This document shows positions 1 to 9,000 of a stretch of 64,000 nt of DNA, piece by piece. The translations under genes and the position numbers were made by a program. The notes beneath the pieces were generated by a model that saw only the letters and a list, made by a program, of their open reading frames with translations, searched no databases and had not been told where the DNA came from. The stretch covers positions 394,765 through 458,764 of the forward strand of contig NZ_KE159703.1 of assembly GCF_000403435.2 (NCBI RefSeq), written 5' to 3'. Origin of the DNA: Oscillibacter sp. 1-3 (GTDB lineage Bacteria > Bacillota > Clostridia > Oscillospirales > Oscillospiraceae). Each line of letters starts with the position of its first letter. Position 1 is the first letter of the stretch.

Positions 1-762
1 GATTCGGATGTCCACCCGGCGGCGCATGGAGAGGGCCACAGATACGGGCGCCGCCGCCCAGCTGTCCGCCCAGCTTCCCTGCCAGCTGAAAAACTGCTCC
101 AGCAGGGACATCTGGTCCAGCACCGCCCGGGGCTGGGCCCCGCCGGAGAACCAGAAGCTGTGCCAGAGATCGAACTCCGGGTTCCAGGGCAGCCGCAGCT
201 CCCGGGAGGGGTCCAGCATGGAGGGGTGTACCCGGGGCGGCAGACTGCAGGCGTTTCCCGCCGCCAGCACCATGGGCTCCCGGTAGGCGGGAATGGTCTC
301 CACCTGGGGATAGAACATATCGTCCGAGATCAGCGCGATGTCCAGCGTCCCCTCCGCCATGTACTGGTACGCCTCCCAGGAGTGGCAGTTGTGAAAGGTC
401 AGGGCGCAGGCGGGGTTTTTCTCCAGAAAGGTCCGGAACACGGCCGGCAGCAGATAGGTGCTGACGCTGCCCACAGACCCCACCCGCAGTGTCCGGCTTC
501 GGTCCCGCCGGGCCACGTCCCGGGCCTCCTGCCACACCTGCCGCCACTTCTCCGCCACCAGGACGAAGTCCTGCCCCTGCTCCGTCAGCTCCAGACGGCG
601 CCGGCCCCGCTTTCGGACCAGCAGGACGCAGCCCAGCTCCTGCTCCAGGGCTTGGATGTGGCGGCTCACCGCCGGCTGGGTGATATACAGCGTCTGTGCC
701 GCGCCGGAGAGACTGCCGGTCCGCACAGCGGTCAGAAATACCTCAATCTCCTGATATGTCAT
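1..762 (-). CDS. LysR-family transcriptional regulator (3' end cut by window edge)
   Basis: The minus-strand frame opens at an ATG at 762 (MTYQEIEVFLTAVRTG...) and stays open to base 1, so at least 254 residues are present and the C-terminus is missing. Residues 1-60 form the LysR winged helix-turn-helix (SGAAQTLYITQPAVSRHI). From about residue 90 the effector domain begins (RTLRVGSVGSVSTYLLPAVF). It is divergent from a MATE transporter gene with 115 bp between them, the usual arrangement for a LysR protein that controls its neighbour in response to an exported compound. That control and the ligand are inference. The family call is secure. Confidence 0.9.
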   Translation of the reverse strand, partial: MTYQEIEVFLTAVRTGSLSGAAQTLYITQPAVSRHIQALEQELGCVLLVRKRGRRRLELTEQGQDFVLVAEKWRQVWQEARDVARRDRSRTLRVGSVGSVSTYLLPAVFRTFLEKNPACALTFHNCHSWEAYQYMAEGTLDIALISDDMFYPQVETIPAYREPMVLAAGNACSLPPRVHPSMLDPSRELRLPWNPEFDLWHSFWFSGGAQPRAVLDQMSLLEQFFSWQGSWADSWAAAPVSVALSMRRRVDIRI

Positions 763-817
763 AATCTGTCCTCATAAATATAATATTTTTATTATATATT
801 AACGCCTCATTTGGCAT

Positions 818-846
818 TTTACAAGGGGGAATTTTGCCGGTATACT
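818..846 (+). promoter_or_regulatory. Sigma-A-type promoter of the MATE gene
   Basis: TTTACA (818-823) and TATACT (841-846) are separated by exactly 17 bp, upstream of the ATG at 878. A strong AAGGGGG ribosome site lies at 864-870. The AT-rich stretch 771-800 between the divergent genes is the obvious place for LysR binding, but I see no clear T-N11-A dyad to fix it. Confidence 0.75.
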
Positions 847-877
847 GAATAGGCCGATTCTTCAAGGGGGTGCGCGC

Positions 878-2215
878 ATGACAGCCGATCTGACACAGGG
901 GCCCATCCGGCGGCAGATGGTCTCACTGGCCCTGCCGCTGCTTGCCGGCAATATTTTGCAGCAGCTCTACAACACGGTGGATGTGACCGTTGCGGGGCGG
1001 TATGTAGGCGAGGAGGCCTTCGCCGCCGTGGGCGTGGCCGGGTCCGTGATGAACCTCTTTTTGTTTCTCATCACCGGCTGCTGCAACGGCGTCGGCGCCC
1101 TGCTTTCCCAGTCCCGCGGCGCCGGGGACGCCGGCGCCTTCCGGCGGGAGTTCTTCCTGGCCTCCGCCTTTGGCGGCGGGTGCTCCCTGGCCCTGGCAGC
1201 GCTGGCTGCTCTGGCGCTGCCGCCGCTTCTGACGGCCCTTCGCACGCCGCCGGAGATCGCGGCCCCCGCCGCAGTCTATCTCCGGGTGATCTTCCTGGGA
1301 TTTCTTCCGGCCTTTGCCTACCAGCTGGGCTTTGCCGTGCTGCGGTCCGTGGGCAATACCGCCGCGGCGCTGGGGTTTCTCATGGCGTCCATGGCGGCAA
1401 ACCTGGCGTTGGACCTCCTCTTTGTGGCCGGGCTTCACTGGGGCATTGCCGGGGCGGCCTGGGCCACGGTGCTGGCCCAGACGCTGGCAGCGGTGTGCTG
1501 TCAGGTCTACCTCCGGCGGCGGTTTTCCCATCTGGTCTTCCGCCGGACGGACATGGGGTACGATTCCCGGCTCCTGGGAAGGATCGTCCGGTTCAGCCTG
1601 GTGTCCGCCCTGCATATGTGCAGCCTGTACGTCGGCAAGCTCCTGGTCCAGGGCACGGTGAACGGCCTGGGGGCCGGGGCCATCACCGCCTACACCGCCG
1701 CCACAAGGGTGGAGGGGTTTGCAAACTCCTTCGGAGACAGCGGCGCGGCCTCCATGTCGGTCTTCACCGGGCAGAACACCGGCGCGGGAGACGCCCGGCG
1801 GAGCCGGGCGGGCTTTTTCACCGGCGAGCGGCTGCTGGCGGTCCTGGGGCTGGTGATGTCCGCCCTGATGATCGCCGGGGCGGTGCCGGTCCTCACTCTG
1901 GTGCTGCCGGAGGGGAGCGGGGAGGCGGTTTTCTCGGAGGCCCGGGGGTATCTCCGGCTGGTGGCCTGCTTCTATCTCTTCAATTTCCTGGGCAGCGGCA
2001 TGGTGGGCTGGTTCCAGGGCCGGGGACTGGTGAACCTGCCGGCCATGGGCGCCGCGGGACACATCACGGTGCGGGTGGTCCTCTCCGCCCTGCTGGCGCC
2101 CCGGATGGGCCTGCCCGCCGTGGCCCTGGCCACGGGATTGGGATGGGCGGGGGTTGTCTCCGTCTGGAGCTTTCCCTTGCGGAGGGACCTGCGGAAAGCG
2201 GCGTCAGAGAGCTGA
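878..2215 (+). CDS. MATE-family multidrug/drug:cation antiporter
   Basis: The 445-residue hydrophobic protein has the normal MATE length and about twelve membrane segments. The N-terminus carries the family signature around TQGPIRRQMVSLALPLLAG and LYNTVDVTVAGRYVG, and the second half repeats the fold (LGAGAITAYTAATRVEGFA). MATE proteins export drugs or metabolites in exchange for Na+ or H+ across the cytoplasmic membrane. The ATG at 878 follows AAGGGGG by 7 bases. It is probably regulated by the divergent LysR protein. Substrate cannot be told from sequence. A perfect hairpin ends the gene at 2221-2253. Confidence 0.92.
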   Translation: MTADLTQGPIRRQMVSLALPLLAGNILQQLYNTVDVTVAGRYVGEEAFAAVGVAGSVMNLFLFLITGCCNGVGALLSQSRGAGDAGAFRREFFLASAFGGGCSLALAALAALALPPLLTALRTPPEIAAPAAVYLRVIFLGFLPAFAYQLGFAVLRSVGNTAAALGFLMASMAANLALDLLFVAGLHWGIAGAAWATVLAQTLAAVCCQVYLRRRFSHLVFRRTDMGYDSRLLGRIVRFSLVSALHMCSLYVGKLLVQGTVNGLGAGAITAYTAATRVEGFANSFGDSGAASMSVFTGQNTGAGDARRSRAGFFTGERLLAVLGLVMSALMIAGAVPVLTLVLPEGSGEAVFSEARGYLRLVACFYLFNFLGSGMVGWFQGRGLVNLPAMGAAGHITVRVVLSALLAPRMGLPAVALATGLGWAGVVSVWSFPLRRDLRKAASES

Positions 2216-2220
2216 ATCAA

Positions 2221-2253
2221 AACGGGGCGCGCCGGTTCCCGGCGCGCCCCGTT
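2221..2253. terminator. Bidirectional hairpin between convergent genes
   Basis: A perfect 15-bp stem (2221-2235 with 2239-2253, GC-rich, 3-base loop) lies between the MATE stop at 2215 and the stop of the M56 gene at 2259. Flanking T-rich sequence exists on both sides (TTTATTT rightward, TTTTGATT leftward), so it can end transcription from both genes. Confidence 0.8.
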
Positions 2254-2258
2254 GGCGT

Positions 2259-5249
2259 TTATTTGGTGTAAACGGAGAGGGTCCCATAGTATTTGCAGAT
2301 GGTAGAGCCGTCCGTTACATACGGACCCACGTCCGCGGGACCGTACCGCAGGAGGAAATAGTCCAGGTCGTGGAGAGCTCGGTACTCGTTGTTGGCGTGC
2401 TCCATGGAGTGCTGCTCCGCGGCCAGCCGGACCTCCTCCCGGATGTATTCCAGGGCGGAGCGCAGGCTCTGGCTCCGGACGCTCGCGGTCAGCTCGTCCA
2501 GCAGGGCGATGAAGTTGTCCGCATCATACGCGTTTTCCGTGACCACCGGCGTTCCATATTTGGCGTAGAACTGGTCCTCGGTGAGATGCTCCCGCCGACA
2601 GACGGTCTCTATATCCAGCTCTCCGTCATAGGCCCAGCCGGTTTGGATCTCGCCTGTCCGGTCGAAATAGTTCCAATAGAGGCTCTCCGGGTTCTCCAGC
2701 TCCTGAAAGATGTTGTCGTACAAATATTTGTGCTCCCACCACAGATTTGCCTGCCGGATGACCGTATTCAGCCGCTGGACCTGGCTCTGGGTCATCCCCG
2801 CCAGAGCCTGCCTCCGGGCGGCGAGGACCTGCTCCTCCGAGGGGACAAAATCCTGTTTCTCCGCCTGCCCCCGGGGCGTAATCACAACGCTGCCCCGCAC
2901 GTTCCCCACGGCGCCCTCCGGGGCGCGGACGAACAGGCGGTAGGTCCCGGCCTCCGCGGGGAAGGTGAAGCTGGAGGCGCAGCGCAGTACGCCGTCTGTG
3001 CGCGGGTTGGATACGGAACAAAAGCGCCGGCTGTCGGGGCTCTCCTGTCCCCTCACAAAGCCCACCTGGAGAAACGGCCCCGTCTCCGCGGAGACGTCGT
3101 AGCGGATCTGGTCCCCGGGGGCCAGATCAAATTCCCCCAGCCAGGCGATTCCGTCCTGCTGCGGCCCCAGACGGGGGATGTTGACGGTGACGGCGCCTCC
3201 GCCCGCCGTCGCTCCCGCCGGAGACGCTGTGGTTACCGGCTTATCCCAGCCGTCGTCCGGGTCGTTCATGTCCGCCAGCAGGGCCTCCGCCTCCGCGCTG
3301 TCCATGAGCGAGACCGCTGTGATGGCGCCGTCCCCGCCCCGGGAGACCTTGATGTCCACGGTGCCCTTGGGATTTATGCTCAGCGTGACAAAGGAGCTGT
3401 CGGCTGAGCGCACATCCAGGAAGATCCGCACCAGCTGATTGTTCCAGCGGTACTCCTGGCCGTTTTTGGTGACGCCGTGGGCGGCGTACTCCCGGACCAG
3501 CCGGGCCTCCGCCTCCGCTTTCAGGGTCTCAAGCTCCTCGTCCCGGTCCAGGGTGTCCAGCAGCACGGAGGTGAAGTTGAGCCGTCCGTCCTCCCGGGCT
3601 CTGGCCAGCCAGACCTCCAGCTCCGCCTGGCTGGCCGTGTGCTCCACCAGAAGGGAGAAGAAGGCGATGTTCCCGCCGTCATAGGCCCTCTCCGCCAGGC
3701 GGGCGGCCAGGGGGCTGCCCGGCTCCAGGTGCTTGAGGGCCATGGAGAAAAAGGCGGTGGAGCCGTCGTCATAGAGCTTTTCCAGCATCGCCTCCTGGGC
3801 GTTCTTGTTCAGCTGGGGGAACACCGCCCCGAACTGGGGAAGTGCCCCCTCCTCGTAATACCGCTCCGCCAGGGCGGCGGGGTCGGCGCCCTGGATGTTC
3901 CGCGCACTGACCACCAGCGGCCGGGTTATGGGAAAAGGCTCGGACCGGAGCCGGCCCAGCAGGGCGGACAGGGCGTCCATGGCGGTTTTGTCCCCCGCCA
4001 TACCCTTGCAGGCGTCTTCGAAATAGACGGTCATCGCGCCGCCCTCCGGCAGGGCGGCCCTGGCGCTGGCATAGTCCTTTGTTGCGGCTTCGCTGATGTT
4101 CCAGGCCACCTCGAAGAGATAGGGCGGCTGGTAGTAGCCCTCCTGGGTGTAGAAAAACGCGGCGTCCGTGTCTCTCTCGGGGGCGGCGCTGCTCCGCGCG
4201 GGACCGCTGTAGGCCCCCGCCGCCGCGGCCCCTGCCGTCAGGGCGATGGTCAGCACCAGGGACAGCGCCGCCGCCGTCCGGGTGGTCTTTTTGAAGCTCA
4301 TGATTGCCGTCAGCCTCTCTTTCAGCAGTTTTCCGTTTTCACTCAGCGTCGCCGAGCCGCAAGATGCCCCGAGAACTCCGCCGGCCTCCGCGGCCCGGAG
4401 CAGCATATCCCCGTAGGCCCGCCGCTCCGGGCCGTCCAGAGTACGAAGAACCGATTCGTCACAGGCCAGCTCGCAGGCCCGGCCGATCTCCCGGGCCATC
4501 AGCCACACCAGAGGGTTGAACCAGTGGAGGCACACCGCCGCCTGTACCAGCCATTTATAAGCCAGGTCCCGCCGGCGGCAGTGGGTCAGCTCATGGAGGA
4601 CCGTGTAACGGAAATCGTCCTCCGGCATCTCCAGAGCGGTCAGGACGATGCGGGGCCGGAAAAGGCCCAGCAGCATGGGGGAGGAGGCCTCGGGGGCGAC
4701 AAACAGCTCCACGGGCCGCCGCACGCCCGCCTCCGCTCCGATCCGGGCCAGACGGTCCAGCAGGACGGGATCGGAGACCTCCCGGCACCCGGCCCGGATG
4801 AACCGGGAGAAGTCCTGATAGGCGGTGACCTTCCGGGCCAGCAGAATCAGCGCGCCGCCCAGCCACAGGGCGGAGAGGAGGCTCCAGAGGTCGATCTCCG
4901 CCTTCGCCGGCGCGGTCTCCGCGGGGACGCCGGGAGAGACGGGGATTTCGCCGCCGTCCCCGGCGGGCTCCGGAAAGTCGGGAGCCGTATTGCCCGGGGC
5001 GGCAGGCGCGGGAACGGAGCCGGAGACGGCCGCCGCATCCGGCTCGACGGTCCGCTGGAACAGCGTTCCCACAGGACTCCCCTCCGGTGAGAAGGGCAGG
5101 AGCAGGCGGGCCACCGCCGCCAGCCAGATATAGTACTGCCACCGCCGGCTGAGCCGTTTCCGTGCCAGCGGCCCGCACAGCAGCAGCACCAAAATCACCG
5201 CAGAACCGGAGACGGACAGGGACAGCACGGTCTTGAAGACGCCGCTCAT
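2259..5249 (-). CDS. BlaR1/MecR1-like M56 membrane metallopeptidase with a large non-PBP sensor region
   Basis: The 996-residue protein starts with two or three membrane segments (about 8-26, 36-52, 122-138), then the zinc peptidase motif HELTH at 219-223 and the downstream ACELACDESV metal-ligand region, and a further membrane segment near 325-350. This is the M56 core of BlaR1/MecR1, which cleaves its partner repressor on sensing a signal. The roughly 640-residue outer part shows no penicillin-binding SxxK/SxN/KTG set; it contains a SPL-type acidic repeat region and a C-terminal helical domain, so the signal is probably not a beta-lactam. It overlaps the BlaI-like gene by 4 bp (ATGA), so the two are co-translated. 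The signal is unknown. Confidence 0.85.
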   Translation of the reverse strand: MSGVFKTVLSLSVSGSAVILVLLLCGPLARKRLSRRWQYYIWLAAVARLLLPFSPEGSPVGTLFQRTVEPDAAAVSGSVPAPAAPGNTAPDFPEPAGDGGEIPVSPGVPAETAPAKAEIDLWSLLSALWLGGALILLARKVTAYQDFSRFIRAGCREVSDPVLLDRLARIGAEAGVRRPVELFVAPEASSPMLLGLFRPRIVLTALEMPEDDFRYTVLHELTHCRRRDLAYKWLVQAAVCLHWFNPLVWLMAREIGRACELACDESVLRTLDGPERRAYGDMLLRAAEAGGVLGASCGSATLSENGKLLKERLTAIMSFKKTTRTAAALSLVLTIALTAGAAAAGAYSGPARSSAAPERDTDAAFFYTQEGYYQPPYLFEVAWNISEAATKDYASARAALPEGGAMTVYFEDACKGMAGDKTAMDALSALLGRLRSEPFPITRPLVVSARNIQGADPAALAERYYEEGALPQFGAVFPQLNKNAQEAMLEKLYDDGSTAFFSMALKHLEPGSPLAARLAERAYDGGNIAFFSLLVEHTASQAELEVWLARAREDGRLNFTSVLLDTLDRDEELETLKAEAEARLVREYAAHGVTKNGQEYRWNNQLVRIFLDVRSADSSFVTLSINPKGTVDIKVSRGGDGAITAVSLMDSAEAEALLADMNDPDDGWDKPVTTASPAGATAGGGAVTVNIPRLGPQQDGIAWLGEFDLAPGDQIRYDVSAETGPFLQVGFVRGQESPDSRRFCSVSNPRTDGVLRCASSFTFPAEAGTYRLFVRAPEGAVGNVRGSVVITPRGQAEKQDFVPSEEQVLAARRQALAGMTQSQVQRLNTVIRQANLWWEHKYLYDNIFQELENPESLYWNYFDRTGEIQTGWAYDGELDIETVCRREHLTEDQFYAKYGTPVVTENAYDADNFIALLDELTASVRSQSLRSALEYIREEVRLAAEQHSMEHANNEYRALHDLDYFLLRYGPADVGPYVTDGSTICKYYGTLSVYTK

Positions 5250-5620
5250 GCCTCTCCCTCCTCCCAGAATCGCCTCAATTCCTCATAGTCCCGGGCGGAC
5301 AGGGCCTCCCGCCGGATCAGGGCGGCCACCAGGTCTCTGGCGCTGCCCTGATAGAGCTTGTTCACCAGGGACTGGGTCTGGGACGCCTGATAGTCCGCCT
5401 GGGATACTGCGGCGGTGTACTCGTTGCGCCGGCCGATTTTCCCCACCTTCAAAAAGCCCTTGTCCACCAGACGGGACAGCAGGGTGATGACGGTGTTTTT
5501 CTGCCAGGCGCGGCCCGTCTTGGCCAGCTCCGCCATAATGTGCGCATAGAGCGCGGTGCCGCCGGCGGCCCAGACGATCTTCATCAGCTCCAGCTCGGAG
5601 TCGGAAATTTGCTGCGGCAT
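5246..5620 (-). CDS. BlaI/MecI/CopY-family transcriptional repressor
   Basis: This 124-residue winged-helix protein (ISDSELELMKIVWAAGG..., NTVITLLSRLVDKGFLKV) matches the penicillinase-repressor family over its whole length. In the family it is a dimer that binds TGTA-type dyads and is inactivated when the M56 partner cleaves it. It is the first gene of the two-gene operon and overlaps the peptidase gene by 4 bp. Two dyads in its own promoter indicate autoregulation. On the minus strand the ATG follows a purine-rich AAAAAGGAGG site. No beta-lactamase gene lies nearby, so the other regulon members are elsewhere. Confidence 0.92.
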   Translation of the reverse strand: MPQQISDSELELMKIVWAAGGTALYAHIMAELAKTGRAWQKNTVITLLSRLVDKGFLKVGKIGRRNEYTAAVSQADYQASQTQSLVNKLYQGSARDLVAALIRREALSARDYEELRRFWEEGEA

Positions 5621-5643
5621 ACCATCAGACCTCCTTTTTCTTG

Positions 5644-5697
5644 GACTATATCTTGTAGTCTTGACGCTATGATAACAGTGTGTAGTCCAAATGTCAA
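5644..5697 (-). promoter_or_regulatory. blaI-like promoter with two operator dyads
   Basis: Read on the minus strand, TTGACA (5692-5697) and TATCAT (5669-5674) are separated by 17 bp. Two 17-bp dyads lie over and below this promoter: GACTATA-TCT-TGTAGTC at 5644-5660 and GATAACA-GTG-TGTAGTC at 5671-5687, each 7-3-7 in build with TGTAGTC as the shared half. This matches the known TACA/TGTA core of BlaI/MecI operators. The second dyad covers the spacer and -10, the first lies near the start point, a layout fit for self-repression. Confidence 0.82.
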
Positions 5698-5698
5698 G

Positions 5699-5955
5699 AG
5701 GGAAGCGAAAAAATTCCAGGTCCCAGAGCAGCGGGTAAAAGTCCGGGGAAGCGTCCTCTTCGCAGATTTTATGCAGGGGCCGGGATTTGTCCCGGTCCGT
5801 CCTCCGGAAACCTCAGCGTTTTCAGAAAACGGGCGGGGACAGAGCCCCGCCCCTGCAAAGCCGCAGATGCTTGGGCGTTTTGCCATTTATCAAACAAGGC
5901 CTGAAATCACGGATGGCAAAATGCGCGGCCGGACACGCCCGAGTCCGAAAAACTC
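5699..5955. other. Non-coding gap with hairpins and a MITE end
   Basis: No gene is visible between the BlaI promoter and the next promoter. The gap holds a hairpin around CCGGG (5780-5784) with CCCGG (5791-5795), a perfect GGGCGGGG/CCCCGCCC stem (5831-5838 with 5845-5852), and a transposon-like end at 5871-5901 described separately. Short open frames here have no ribosome sites and do not look coding. Confidence 0.5.
5871..5901. repeat. MITE-like terminal repeat fragment
   Basis: TTGGGCGTTTTGCC followed by ATTTATCAAACAAGGCC closely matches the right end of the 159-bp element at 33540-33698 (GTTGGGCATTCTGCC then TTTTTTCAAACAAGGCC). The upstream CTGCAAAG also matches the interior of that element. 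The left end and a TA duplication cannot be found, so this is probably a decayed or truncated copy of the same miniature transposon. Confidence 0.55.
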
Positions 5956-5984
5956 TTGCCAAAACCTAGGGGAATTGGTATAAT
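5956..5984 (+). promoter_or_regulatory. Promoter of the M60 peptidase gene
   Basis: TTGCCA (5956-5961) and TATAAT (5979-5984) are 17 bp apart, about 67 bp upstream of the chosen ATG at 6051. No specific operator is evident. Confidence 0.75.
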
Positions 5985-6050
5985 ACTGCCGGAATTTTGA
6001 CATTCCCGCGGTGTTTTGCGGCGGGTTTACGAAAGCGAGGAATGAGAGAG

Positions 6051-9000
6051 ATGAAAAGACGAATTCTTTCCCTGCTGCTGGCGGCGGCCCTGCTCGGGGG
6101 GACCGTTCCCGGGACCCTGGCGGCGGAGACGGCTGCGGGACAGGTCCTGGGAACCGTCGCCGCCACGCTCCGGCTGGATTTCCCCCAGCGTTTGGAGGAG
6201 ATCCGGGAGCGGGACGTGCAGGTGGCGCTGTTCCGGGACGGAGAGCGCCTGGGGCGCCTCTCCCTGGGCTGGGAGGACGGCGGCGCCCAGGTGGGCGGCT
6301 ATCCGGCGGCGGTGGCCCTGCGGAACGAGGACGGCGGAGAGCTGGGCGGCGGAAGCTGGCCCGGCTATCTGGACGTCACCGTGGAGAACCTCCCCCAGGG
6401 GGACTACGCCCTGGAGTTCACCGGGGAGGGGTATGTCCCCTATACCCAGCGTCTCACCCTCTGGGACTACTCCCAGCACGTGACCCTGGGCACCGGCGAC
6501 GGCACCTTTACCCTGGGCGACGTGGACGGGGACGGCGCCGTGAACCGCCGGGACCGGGAGCTTCTGAGCGAGGCCCTGGGCTCTGATGACCGCCGGGACC
6601 TGGAACAGTTCGACCTGGACGGCAGCGGCGAGATCGACGTGGTGGACCTGGCCTATCTCACCCGGGCTATGGATGCAGACGGCGGCGCGGCGGTGCGGAA
6701 CACCGCCATTCTGCGTCCTCCGGTGGACACGGCGGCCATGCTGAACGCCCTGCTCCGCTCCGGCGGGAGCGTGCTCTCCGGCAGTGTGGACGACCTCTTT
6801 TTGAGCAACGGACAGACCGTCGTCCTCTCCGGCGGGGACGGCGTTTTGGAGCTGGACATTCCCCTGGCGGACCCGGTGGAGCTGGAGGAGCTCCAGATCG
6901 TCTCCCCCGAGGGCCTGGGGGCCGTTCTGGCGGGCTCCGCCGCGGTGGAGTACCAGGACGGCGTCCGGGAGGACATCCCCTTTGACCTGTCCCTGCCGGA
7001 GGGGATCTACGCCATCGGTCCCATGCCGGGCAGCAGCGTGGTCTCCATCTCCCTGGGCCGCCGGGTGCCGGTGAAGGAGATCGTCATCTCCGTGACCCGC
7101 ACCGAGGGCGGCGATTACGCCGTGGTGGAGTCCATCCGCTTTCTCCAGGAGATCGTGCCGGACAATCCCGCCCCGCCCAACAGCGAGATCAAAAATCTCA
7201 CCGCCCAGGCCGGGGACGGCCGGGTGGACCTGCGCTGGGGCGAGCTGCCCAACGTCTCCGGCTACCGGGTGGACTACCGCCTCCGGGACGGCGGCGAGGC
7301 CCGGTCCCAGACCGTGGACGTGCCCCGGGCGGAGATCACCGGCCTGGAGAATCTGAAAACCTACCTCTTTACCGTGACCCCCGTGGACGGCGGCTGGCAG
7401 GGGAGAACCTCCTCCGCCGTGGCGGCCACGCCCCAGCCTGCCAAGGCGCCGGACGCGCCGGACATGGTGAACGTGGGCGTGCTGGACGCAGCCCTCACCG
7501 TGTCCTGGAAGGCCGCGAAGAACGCCACCTATTACGAGGTCTATTACCGGCAGGAGGGGAGCGGCGTCTTCCAGCGCTACGGCGGGCAGCTCTCCGGCAC
7601 CGGCACCACCATCAACGGCCTGACCAACGGCGTCACCTATGAGATCTATATTCTCGCCGGCAACAGCATGGGCCTCAGCGGACCCTCCCGCACCGCCTTG
7701 GGCACGCCGGAGTCCCCGGATTACAGCCGCCCGGAGGGAATCCCCGCAGCCGGCGTGCTGGACTGGCAGGATATTGATCGGGTCTGGCTGGGCGACCCCA
7801 ACAACGTCTCCCCCAGCGCCTACACGGCGGCCAATCCCTTCCGGCCGGAGAACATGGCGGACGGGAATTACAGCACCCACTGGACCTCCCACTCCTACGG
7901 CGACGGCAACTGGTGGGACAGCAAGCAGGTCTTTGCCTCCTTCAGCCGGCCCGTGGATCTCAGCGCGGTGATCTGGGTGCCCCGGCTGGACGGCGGCTAC
8001 GCCTCCAATCTGCGGCTCTACGCCGTCACCGTCTGGCGGCAGGGCGATAATCTAAACGGCCCCGGCACCCTGCTCGCCCCCGAGCCCGGCCAGGGCGGTA
8101 GCGTCTCTGACGCCAATACCTGGCTGCCGGTCCAGGGGAACCCTGTCTCCACGAAGTTTGCCGTAATGCCCTTTGAGCCGGTGACGGACGTGGTGCAGAT
8201 CGCCGTCTCCATCGAGCAGTGGGCCTATACGGCGGTGAGCCTGTCGGAGCTGATGTTCATGGAGTACGACCCGTCCCGCAGCCTGCAGGACGACATCTCC
8301 GCCCTCTTTGCCGGCGGGCTGGGCGGCCCCCACACGGAGCTGGTCCCCGGCGTCACCCAGGGGACCATCGACGCCCTGCGCCAGCGGCTGGAAAGCGACG
8401 AGCGGAACTACTACCTCTACACCGCCACCATGGCGGACGAGCTGGACCTGGCGGAGGCCCTTCTTCTCCGTCAGCCCACAGGCAGCCGCGTTCTCACCGG
8501 CCTGGACGGCCGCAGCGGCGCCCTGGACGGCGCGAAGTACAGCCAGGGCGGCAGCGAGCTCCAGCCCTTGGGCGCCGCCGCCGGAGCCGGAGAGGAGATC
8601 ACCGTCTACGCCTCCATCCCCGGCAGTCAGACGGTCACGGTCTACGCCAGCCAGTACAACGCCGAGGCCAGCCAGTGGCTCCAGAAGATCGGCACCCTGC
8701 GAAACGGCCGGAATGTCCTGACCGTCCCCAAGATCGGCAGCCAGAACACCCCCCGGGGCGGCAGCCTGTACGTCACCTGCAGCGGGGAGAATCCGGAGCA
8801 GGTCTCCCTCACCGTCCGCCGGGCGGTGAAGATCCCCCTGCTGGAGCTCTCCGACTGGTACGCCCTCAGCGACACGGCCCGACAGGACCGCATCTGGGAG
8901 TACGCGGCGGAGCTGGAGGCATATGTCTCCGCCCAGGGCGTCACGGACGCCGCCAAAACCGCCGACTGGCACAATGTCACGGAGATCTCCCTGCCTGCGG

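Noticed and set aside
923-2062. Long minus-strand open frame opposite the MATE gene
   Set aside because: High-GC antisense shadow: low-complexity Gly/Pro/His/Arg product, no ribosome site, and the plus strand encodes a clear MATE protein.
2259-5249. BlaR1-type beta-lactam sensor with linked beta-lactamase
   Set aside because: The outer domain lacks the penicillin-binding triad and there is no beta-lactamase or PBP2a gene nearby, so resistance function is not supported.
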